From NCBI GenBank assembly GCA_017552845.1, contig JAFZOE010000080.1, positions 1 to 6,280 on the forward strand: a stretch of DNA of 6,280 bases, written 5' to 3'. The first letter of the stretch is position 1, and each line of letters begins with the position of its first letter. This DNA is from Clostridia bacterium. Lineage in GTDB: Bacteria; Bacillota; Clostridia; Oscillospirales; Acutalibacteraceae. The notes beneath the pieces were generated by a model. The model saw only the letters and a list, made by a program, of their open reading frames with translations. It searched no databases and had not been told where the DNA came from. Below are positions 1 to 5,086 of this stretch, in pieces. A program made the position numbers and the translations under genes.

Positions 1-306
1 GATTTCCGTGCAGTGAAGGTCAAGAACTGTGTTGCAGTTGAAAAGAGCAAGAAGCTCCTGCAGTTCACTCTCGATGACGGCACCGGCACGGACAGAACCA
101 TACTCAGCGGCATTCATCCTTATTATGAGCCAGAGGAATTAATTGGCAAAACCTGCATTGCTATCGTCAATCTTCCTCCCCGCAATATGATGGGAATCGA
201 TTCCTGCGGTATGCTCCTCTCAGCAATTCACGAGGAAGAGGGAGAAGAAAGACTCCATCTGCTGATGGTTGACAATCACATTCCCGCAGGCGCAAAGCTT
301 TATTGA
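1..306 (+). CDS. metG: Methionyl-tRNA synthetase, C-terminal tRNA-binding domain (5' part outside window)
   Basis: The frame is open from base 1 and ends at TGA 304-306, so about 101 residues are visible and the catalytic part lies to the left. The visible protein reads DFRAVKVKN at its left end, then a DDGTGTDRTILSGI stretch, YYEPEELIGK, VNLPPRNMMGIDSCGMLLSA and a terminal IPAGAKLY. This is the order and wording of the OB-fold tRNA-binding domain (EMAP II/Trbp111 family) appended to many bacterial MetRS enzymes, which helps dimerise the enzyme and hold tRNA. MetRS charges tRNA(Met) with methionine in the cytoplasm. A GTG at 13 could pass for a start, but it falls inside the conserved first strand, and codons upstream of it already fit the domain. 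A free-standing Trbp111-like protein cannot be excluded because the upstream part is unseen. The stop sits one base before the next gene. Confidence 0.88.
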   Translation, partial: DFRAVKVKNCVAVEKSKKLLQFTLDDGTGTDRTILSGIHPYYEPEELIGKTCIAIVNLPPRNMMGIDSCGMLLSAIHEEEGEERLHLLMVDNHIPAGAKLY

Positions 307-307
307 T

Positions 308-991
308 ATGAGCATCTCAGTTGCTCTTGCCGCCTATAACGGCGGAAAGTATATCGGAGAACAGATTAAATCCATATTGCCTCAACTCGGCGATGACGAT
401 GAATTAATCATTTCGGATGACAATCCGTCCGGCGATACCAAGTCCGCCGTTGATGCGTTTAACGATAAAAGGATAAAATATATTGCAGGCAGAGGAAAAG
501 GCGTTGTCGCAAATTTTGAGAATGCAATCAATAACTGCACAGGCGATTATATCTATCTCTGCGACCAGGATGATGTCTGGCTTCCCGACAAAGTAAATAC
601 TGTTCAGAAGCTGTTTGAAGACGGAGCAGATGTTGTTTTGCATAATGCAATTATAACTGATGCGAATCTAAACAACACCGGCAAAACCAGCTTTGAACTC
701 TATAATTCAAAAACCGGGTTTACAAAGAATTTCATCAGAAATTCCTTTGTCGGCTGTTGTATGGCAATCAGACGAGATGCTCTCGTTTCTTCGCTCCCCT
801 TCCCCGCTTCGATACCGATGCACGATTGGTGGATAGGTCTCAATTCAATTAAAAAAGGATTTAAAATTGTATTGACCGATAAAACGCTGATTCTTTGGAG
901 AAGACATGGCGACAATGTTACGGGAACAAAGACTACGCTTTTACAGAAGCTTAAATTCCGGATAAAAATGATTGGCTATCTTTTTCCATAG
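308..991 (+). CDS. GT2 family glycosyltransferase, CDQDDVW/HDWW type (rhamnosyltransferase-like)
   Basis: A 227-residue cytoplasmic or membrane-associated GT-A enzyme, expected to move a sugar from a nucleotide donor to a growing lipid-linked glycan. The N-terminus SVALAAYNGGKYI is the classic first strand and helix of GT2. A nucleotide-binding loop follows at residues 34-44 (IISDDNPSGDT, a variant of the usual DDGSTDNT). The metal-binding CDQDDVW is at 85-91, an HDWW acceptor/catalytic motif at 172-175, and RRHGDNVTG at 198-206. HDWW plus an R-x-HG-x-NV motif is common in a GT2 group often annotated as rhamnosyltransferases; the actual sugar is not readable here. ATG 308 is chosen because the GT2 fold begins immediately after it. 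An upstream ATG at 269 would add 13 unconserved residues inside metG. No clear Shine-Dalgarno is seen, so translation may depend on coupling to metG termination one base upstream. No membrane segment is evident. Confidence 0.85.
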   Translation: MSISVALAAYNGGKYIGEQIKSILPQLGDDDELIISDDNPSGDTKSAVDAFNDKRIKYIAGRGKGVVANFENAINNCTGDYIYLCDQDDVWLPDKVNTVQKLFEDGADVVLHNAIITDANLNNTGKTSFELYNSKTGFTKNFIRNSFVGCCMAIRRDALVSSLPFPASIPMHDWWIGLNSIKKGFKIVLTDKTLILWRRHGDNVTGTKTTLLQKLKFRIKMIGYLFP

Positions 992-999
992 TGCCACAC

Positions 1000-1007
1000 G
1001 GAAAGGA
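1000..1007 (+). promoter_or_regulatory. Ribosome binding site that favours the second of two ATG codons
   Basis: The purine run GGAAAGGA lies 2 bases before ATG 1010 and 8 bases before ATG 1016, which are in the same frame. A spacing of 8 is normal and 2 is too short, so 1016 is the more likely initiation codon. The two choices differ by only two residues. Confidence 0.6.
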
Positions 1008-1015
1008 TTATGCGA

Positions 1016-1771
1016 ATGAATAAAAAAGTAACCGGCTGTATCGTTACTTACAACAATATCAGGACTATCGGCGTTGCTGTAAGCACGCTGCTGAAAAATA
1101 CAGTCTGTGACTTCACTCTTTATGCTGTTGACAACGGCTCGACCGACGGGACTGTTGAATTTCTGCGCGAGAATTTTCCACAGGTTAAACTGATCGTTTC
1201 AGAAAGAAACATCGGTTTCGGCGCCGGCCACAACAGCATTATCGACCGCCTTGATTCCGATTATCATGTAATCATCAATCCCGACATAGTTCTCAGGGAT
1301 GATGTCATTTCTCTGATGACGGATTATCTTGAAGAGCATGACGAAATAGGAATGCTCTCGCCCAAGATTGAATTTCCCGACGGCAGACCTCAGATTCTCG
1401 GCAAAAGAATACCGAAACCCTATTATCTTGCCGCCAGCCGCCTTCGCGGAAAAGAACCCGGCAAGCTCCTCAGGGAATACGCAATGCTCGATGAGGATAT
1501 GACAATGCCTAGGCAGATAGAAAATGCCACAGGCTGTTTCATGGTAATAAGGACTGAATTATTCAGAAAGCTCGGCGGATTTGACAGCAGATACTTTATG
1601 TATTTTGAAGACTGCGATCTCACCAGAGAAGTCAACAAGGTCAGCAAAGTATTCTATTTCCCCTACGCCACCGTCTATCACGAATGGGGCAGAGAATCCA
1701 AAAAGGATATGAAGCTGAAAATAATACAGATACAGTCCATGCTGAAATACTACTCAAAGTGGGGAATCTGA
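1016..1771 (+). CDS. GT2 family glycosyltransferase, WbbL-like (putative rhamnosyltransferase)
   Basis: A 251-residue GT2 enzyme, or 253 if started at ATG 1010. With numbering from 1016, it opens with the strand VTGCIVTYNN, then the nucleotide-binding loop AVDNGSTDGT around 37-46. RNIGFGAGHN follows, then the metal-site equivalent NPDI at 88-91 (NPD in place of DxD), GCFMVIR starting at 173, and FEDCDL at 197-202 carrying the likely catalytic acidic pair. The NPD motif, GFGAGHN and the FEDCDL block are the hallmarks of the WbbL/RfbF-like GT2 group, several members of which add rhamnose from dTDP-rhamnose. The product is therefore likely a cytoplasmic transferase for lipid-linked glycan assembly; donor and linkage are inferred only from family resemblance. 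It follows the first GT2 gene after a gap of about 24 bases and ends 6 bases before the permease gene, so it fits one transcript. It and the upstream GT2 belong to different subgroups, so they are not a recent duplication. Confidence 0.87.
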   Translation: MNKKVTGCIVTYNNIRTIGVAVSTLLKNTVCDFTLYAVDNGSTDGTVEFLRENFPQVKLIVSERNIGFGAGHNSIIDRLDSDYHVIINPDIVLRDDVISLMTDYLEEHDEIGMLSPKIEFPDGRPQILGKRIPKPYYLAASRLRGKEPGKLLREYAMLDEDMTMPRQIENATGCFMVIRTELFRKLGGFDSRYFMYFEDCDLTREVNKVSKVFYFPYATVYHEWGRESKKDMKLKIIQIQSMLKYYSKWGI

Positions 1772-1777
1772 TTTCAG

Positions 1778-2587
1778 ATGAAATACCTCAGAAATTTTTA
1801 TAAATACCGCGGCCTCATGTATGAGATAGTGCGTAAAAATATAAAGTTGCAATACCGCGATTCGATTCTCGGTATGTTCTGGACTTTTCTACAGCCGCTG
1901 CTGACAACAATCGTGCTTGTTTTCATTTTCGGAAACGTATTCGGAAAATCCAGCTCAGGTGTTGTCAACTATCCCATTTATCTTTTATGCGGCCGTCTGC
2001 TCTATGAATTCTATTCTCAGTCAACCAAAAGAGCCATGCGTTCAATCAGAAACAGCGCATCGGTCATAAAGAAAGTATATGTTCCGAAATACATTTACCC
2101 TATTTCAAATGTATTATCTAATTTCATCACTTTCTTTATTTCTCTTATTGTTTTAGTATGCTTTATAGTATTCTTCTGCGTCACGGGAAAGAATCCCCCG
2201 CATATAACAGCATATATTCTTCTCTCTCCTGTCCCGATATTGATTCTGCTTATTCTCGCAATAGGTATCGGACTTATTCTCTGCACGCTCGATGTATTCT
2301 TCAAAGATATTGACTATCTTTATGAAGTGTTCTGTCTGCTCCTATTCTATATGACGCCGATTGTTTATAAAATCGACGCGCTCAAAATCAGCAGCAAACT
2401 CTTCAGCTATGTGCTGATGGCAAACCCGATGTATTCAATAACAGAAATGTTCCGGTGCTGTGTATTATACGGAGAGATGTTCAATATTCATCACCTGCTC
2501 TATTCTCTCGGCTTCGCGCTTGTTTCATTATTCATCGGACTTCTTGTATTCTACAAAAAGCAGGATAAATTCATTCTTCATATTTGA
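1778..2587 (+). CDS. ABC-2 type polysaccharide/teichoic acid exporter, permease subunit (Wzm/TagG/RgpC type)
   Basis: A 269-residue integral membrane protein, close to the roughly 270 residues of TarG/RgpC. It starts with a cytoplasmic amphipathic stretch containing KNIKLQYRDSILGMFW, followed by LQP at 38-40, the entry signature of this family. About six hydrophobic segments are visible, near 33-52, 66-82, 113-135, 146-169, 183-198 and 239-259. The block FFKDIDYLYEVFCLLLFYMTPIVY around 174-197 and ANPMYSITEMFR at 215-226 are typical of the ABC-2 polyol-phosphate and O-polysaccharide exporters. With the ATPase encoded next, it should flip an undecaprenyl-linked glycan to the outer face of the membrane. 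ATG 1778 gives the usual short N-terminus. The only purine run upstream is GGGGA at 1761-1765, 12 bases away, so the site is weak. The hydrophobic C-terminus ending KFILHI is normal for the family. Confidence 0.93.
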   Translation: MKYLRNFYKYRGLMYEIVRKNIKLQYRDSILGMFWTFLQPLLTTIVLVFIFGNVFGKSSSGVVNYPIYLLCGRLLYEFYSQSTKRAMRSIRNSASVIKKVYVPKYIYPISNVLSNFITFFISLIVLVCFIVFFCVTGKNPPHITAYILLSPVPILILLILAIGIGLILCTLDVFFKDIDYLYEVFCLLLFYMTPIVYKIDALKISSKLFSYVLMANPMYSITEMFRCCVLYGEMFNIHHLLYSLGFALVSLFIGLLVFYKKQDKFILHI

Positions 2588-2589
2588 TT

Positions 2590-2595
2590 GAAAGG
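2590..2595 (+). promoter_or_regulatory. Ribosome binding site of the ABC ATPase gene
   Basis: GAAAGG lies 8 bases before ATG 2604, in the 16-base gap after the permease stop. Good spacing supports this start. Confidence 0.6.
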
Positions 2596-2603
2596 TTTAT
2601 TTT

Positions 2604-3350
2604 ATGAGCAAACCCGCAATTGAAGTTAAAAATATGAGTATGATGTTTAACCTTAACAGCGAAAAGGTTGATAATCTCAAGGAGTATTTTATAAAACTTC
2701 TCAAGCGGCAGATTCATTTTACCGAATTCTGGGCGCTTAAAGATATCAACCTGACCGTTGAAAAAGGCGACAGAGTCGGAATTCTCGGCTTCAACGGAGC
2801 CGGTAAATCCACACTTCTCAAAGTCATCGCCGGTGTTCTGAAACCTACAGAAGGAACCGTTTCCGTCAGCGGCGTGGTTGCGCCTATGCTGGAACTCGGC
2901 GCCGGATTTGACTCAAATTATTCTGGCAAGGAAAACATCTATCTTTACGGCGCAACAATGGGTTACTCGAGAAAATTCATCGAAAAGAAATTTGACGAAA
3001 TAGTTGAATTTTCAGAGCTTCAGAATTTCATGAATGTTCCGGTAAAGAACTATTCATCCGGTATGAGAGCGAGGCTCGGATTCGCCATAGCTTCTGCGGT
3101 GGAGCCCGATATTCTTATTCTTGATGAAGTTCTCTCAGTCGGCGATGCCAAATTCAGAAAAAAGAGCGAAGCTAAAATAATGTCTATGTTTGACAAAGGC
3201 GTTACGGTGCTTTTTGTTTCACATTCAGTCGACCAGGTGCTTAAAATCTGCAATAAAGCTATAATACTAGATCACGGAAAAATCATCGCTTCTGGTGGAG
3301 CTGAAGAAATCTGCGAAGAATACAACAAAATGGTAAGCGGAGGTAAATGA
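2604..3350 (+). CDS. ABC transporter ATP-binding subunit for glycan export (Wzt/TagH/RgpD type, short form)
   Basis: A 248-residue ATPase that powers the permease encoded just upstream. Walker A is GFNGAGKST at 62-70. The block GVVAPMLELGAGFDSNYSG runs over 90-108, as in Wzt/RgpD-type exporters. The signature is YSSGM at 150-154, in the YSSGMRARLGFA form specific to polysaccharide and teichoic acid exporters. Walker B is ILILDE at 170-175, the D-loop SVGD is at 178-181 and the switch histidine is H207 in FVSHS. All catalytic elements are intact. The roughly 40 residues before FWALKD form the extended N-terminus usual in this family. The protein ends soon after the nucleotide-binding domain, so the C-terminal extension of long Wzt, RgpD or B. 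subtilis TagH proteins is absent. That suggests export without capping-group recognition, as in short TarH-like ATPases. TGA 3348-3350 is one base from the next start. Confidence 0.95.
   Translation: MSKPAIEVKNMSMMFNLNSEKVDNLKEYFIKLLKRQIHFTEFWALKDINLTVEKGDRVGILGFNGAGKSTLLKVIAGVLKPTEGTVSVSGVVAPMLELGAGFDSNYSGKENIYLYGATMGYSRKFIEKKFDEIVEFSELQNFMNVPVKNYSSGMRARLGFAIASAVEPDILILDEVLSVGDAKFRKKSEAKIMSMFDKGVTVLFVSHSVDQVLKICNKAIILDHGKIIASGGAEEICEEYNKMVSGGK
3339..3343 (+). promoter_or_regulatory. Ribosome binding site of tarI, inside the end of the ATPase gene
   Basis: GGAGG, the strongest Shine-Dalgarno sequence seen in the window, lies 8 bases before ATG 3352. It overlaps the last codons of the ATPase gene (the SGGK terminus), so the two genes are physically interlocked. 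It fixes the tarI start. Confidence 0.75.
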
Positions 3351-3351
3351 T

Positions 3352-4068
3352 ATGGTATATGCCGCAATTTTCGCCGGCGGAAAAGGTAGCCGCATGGGCA
3401 ACATAGATACACCCAAGCAGTTCCTTGATCTTGCGTCAAAACCCGTTATTATACATACAATCGAAAAATTCTATATTCACAGCAGTATCGATGAAGTTAT
3501 AGTTCTGTGTCCAAAGCCATGGGTTGCAATCACAAAAGACCTTATCAAGAAATACCTTCCCGAAGGTAAGCCTGTTACAGTAATCGAAGGCGGAGAAACA
3601 AGAAACGGCACACTCGAAAATGCTGTTAAATTCATTAAAGAAAACAGAGAAACGGACGATAACACAATTATTGTTACCCACGACGCTGTCCGCCCGTTCC
3701 TTACGCACAGAATAATTGAAGAAAACGTTGAGGCGGCGATTAAATACGGCGCTTGTGATACCGTTATCCCCGCTACCGATACAATAGTAGAAAGCGAAGA
3801 CGGCTCTCTTATCTCGTCTATACCAAACAGAAAACATATGTATCAGGGTCAGACTCCGCAGTCCTTCAGATTAAACGATCTGATTGCCGTTCTCTCTTCT
3901 CTTACCGAGGAAGAAAAGAGCATACTGACCGATGCCTGCAAGATATTTACCATAAAGAATAAACCGGTTTATATGGTTGAGGGCGAAGTCTTCAATATCA
4001 AGATAACTTATCCCTATGATATGAAGGTTGCCGCCACCCTGCTGAAAGGTAAAGATTCAGATGATTAA
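3352..4068 (+). CDS. tarI: D-ribitol-5-phosphate cytidylyltransferase TarI
   Basis: A 238-residue IspD/TarI-family nucleotidyltransferase, the same length as I recall for Staphylococcus aureus TarI. It should join CTP and ribitol 5-phosphate to give CDP-ribitol and pyrophosphate in the cytoplasm. The CTP-binding loop is FAGGKGSRMG at 7-16, followed by PKQFLDL at 21-27. GGETRNGT at 80-87, THDAVRPF at 109-116 and YQGQTPQSF at 164-172 are conserved family blocks, and DACKI and FNIKITYPYD at 214-223 close the active-site region. From memory, the stretches EKF, THDAVRPFLT, RIIEEN, KYGACDTVI, MYQGQTPQSF and ITYPYD match TarI far better than IspD. The immediate tarJ neighbour supports ribitol over methylerythritol as the substrate. 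The start has a strong Shine-Dalgarno; the stop overlaps tarJ by 8 bases. A generic pipeline would probably label it IspD, which I think is wrong. Confidence 0.92.
   Translation: MVYAAIFAGGKGSRMGNIDTPKQFLDLASKPVIIHTIEKFYIHSSIDEVIVLCPKPWVAITKDLIKKYLPEGKPVTVIEGGETRNGTLENAVKFIKENRETDDNTIIVTHDAVRPFLTHRIIEENVEAAIKYGACDTVIPATDTIVESEDGSLISSIPNRKHMYQGQTPQSFRLNDLIAVLSSLTEEEKSILTDACKIFTIKNKPVYMVEGEVFNIKITYPYDMKVAATLLKGKDSDD
4045..4049 (+). promoter_or_regulatory. Probable ribosome binding site of tarJ, inside tarI
   Basis: AAAGG in the last codons of tarI lies 11 bases before ATG 4061, slightly longer than ideal spacing. Together with the 8-base overlap of the two genes, it suggests coupled translation and matched amounts of TarI and TarJ. 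Confidence 0.45.
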
Positions 4069-5083
4069 TCAGGTTTACAGATTAATTGCGCCGGGAATGA
4101 TTGATGTTGCATGCACCACTCCCGACATAATGAATAAAGTAATTCTGCGTCCGCTGTATATGTCTATCTGCAAAGCGGACCAGCGATACTATCTCGGCAA
4201 CCGGAGCAAAGAGGCTCTCAAGGCAAAGCTACCTATGGCGCTGATTCATGAATGCGTAGCCGAAGTGGTAAGTGACCCGACCGGCAGGTTCAAATCCGGT
4301 GAGGTTGTAGTTCCGGTGCCTAATACTCCGACCGAAGATGATGATGTAATAGTTGAAAATTACCGTCTCACTAGCCATTTTCGCTCTAGCGGCTATGACG
4401 GTTTCCTCAGCGATTACGTTGATATCGATGCAGACAGGCTCGTGAGACTCCCCGACGGCATTGATCTTAAAGTAGCTTCTTTTACGGAGCTCATAAGCGT
4501 TGCCACCCATGCCATATCCAGATTTGATATGTTTTCCCACAGGAGAAAAGACGCAATCGGAATCTGGGGAGACGGTAACGTCGGTTATATAACAGCTCTT
4601 ATGCTGAAAGCAATTCATCCCGATTCAAAGCTTTATATTTTCGGCACCGTCTATGAAAAGCTTGGATACTTTTCTTTTGCGGATAAAACCTATCATGTTG
4701 ACCATGTTCCCGCCGATTTAAAAATAGACCACGCATTTGAATGCGTTGGCGGAGAAGCTTCGCGCCCAGCAATTTCACAGATTATCGATCATATCAATCC
4801 TATGGGCTCAATCGGTCTTATGGGCGTCAGCGAAAATCCGATTGCCATAAATACTCGTATGGTTCTCGAAAAAGGCCTTAATCTTTTCGGGTCAAGCAGA
4901 AGCGGCGTTGCCGATTTTCAGAAGACAGTCGATATTCTGCATGAGAATCCCGATATTCCTAATTATCTTGAGAATATTATCGGTGATACTGTCACAGTCA
5001 GAACTATAGAAGATATTCATAAAGCTTTTAAGAGCGATATCAGCCGCAATTTCGGCAAAACCGTAATCAAATGGGAGAAATGA
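4061..5083 (+). CDS. tarJ: Ribulose-5-phosphate reductase TarJ (zinc-dependent alcohol dehydrogenase family)
   Basis: A 340-residue medium-chain dehydrogenase, expected to reduce D-ribulose 5-phosphate to D-ribitol 5-phosphate with NADPH and hand it to TarI. The N-terminal catalytic domain has RPLYMSICKADQRYY at 30-44, with C37 and D40 where zinc-site residues lie. H63 and E64 sit in LIHE, PNTPTEDDDVI follows, and E143 is in FTELISVATHAI, a further likely metal ligand. The Rossmann motif is GIWGDGNVGYITALM, with G170, G172 and G175. HAFECVGG, MGLMGVSE-like and GSSRSG blocks follow, and the protein ends GKTVIKWEK. I recall S. aureus TarJ as 341 residues with many of the same blocks (LYMSIC-ADQRYY, VPNTPTE-DDVI-ENY, GIWGDGN-GYITA, FECVGG, GKTV-KW). 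ATG 4061 overlaps the tarI stop (ATGATTAA), and the conserved INQVY start confirms it. The frame is intact. Confidence 0.93.
   Translation: MINQVYRLIAPGMIDVACTTPDIMNKVILRPLYMSICKADQRYYLGNRSKEALKAKLPMALIHECVAEVVSDPTGRFKSGEVVVPVPNTPTEDDDVIVENYRLTSHFRSSGYDGFLSDYVDIDADRLVRLPDGIDLKVASFTELISVATHAISRFDMFSHRRKDAIGIWGDGNVGYITALMLKAIHPDSKLYIFGTVYEKLGYFSFADKTYHVDHVPADLKIDHAFECVGGEASRPAISQIIDHINPMGSIGLMGVSENPIAINTRMVLEKGLNLFGSSRSGVADFQKTVDILHENPDIPNYLENIIGDTVTVRTIEDIHKAFKSDISRNFGKTVIKWEK
5073..5077 (+). promoter_or_regulatory. Ribosome binding site that identifies a GTG start
   Basis: GGGAG in the last codons of tarJ (the KWEK terminus) lies 9 bases before GTG 5087. There is no in-frame ATG until residue 52, well inside the GT2 domain, so this site decides the start. 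Confidence 0.7.
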
Positions 5084-5086
5084 TTT

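Noticed and set aside
13..306. A short complete protein starting at GTG 13
   Set aside because: The frame is open to base 1 and the codons before GTG (DFRA) fit the tRNA-binding domain, so this is the end of a longer gene.
269..307. Upstream ATG 269 as start of the first GT2 gene
   Set aside because: It would overlap metG by 38 bases, adds residues that do not belong to the GT2 fold and has no Shine-Dalgarno. ATG 308 directly precedes the conserved first strand.
3436..3837. A 133-codon open frame on the minus strand inside tarI
   Set aside because: It lies wholly antisense to a strongly recognised gene, has no family motifs and no plausible ribosome site, and its composition follows the codon bias of tarI.
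3352..4068. Annotation as IspD (methylerythritol phosphate cytidylyltransferase)
   Set aside because: The fold is shared, but the length, THDAVRPFLT, MYQGQTPQSF and FNIKITYPYD wording and the overlapping tarJ neighbour fit TarI better.
4229..4618. A 129-codon open frame on the minus strand inside tarJ
   Set aside because: Antisense to conserved tarJ motifs including the Rossmann glycines; no recognisable domain. Treated as a shadow of tarJ.
4061..5083. Generic zinc alcohol or threonine dehydrogenase
   Set aside because: The LYMSIC-x-ADQRYY, PNTPTEDDDVI and GIWGDGN blocks together with tarI next door are specific to TarJ.
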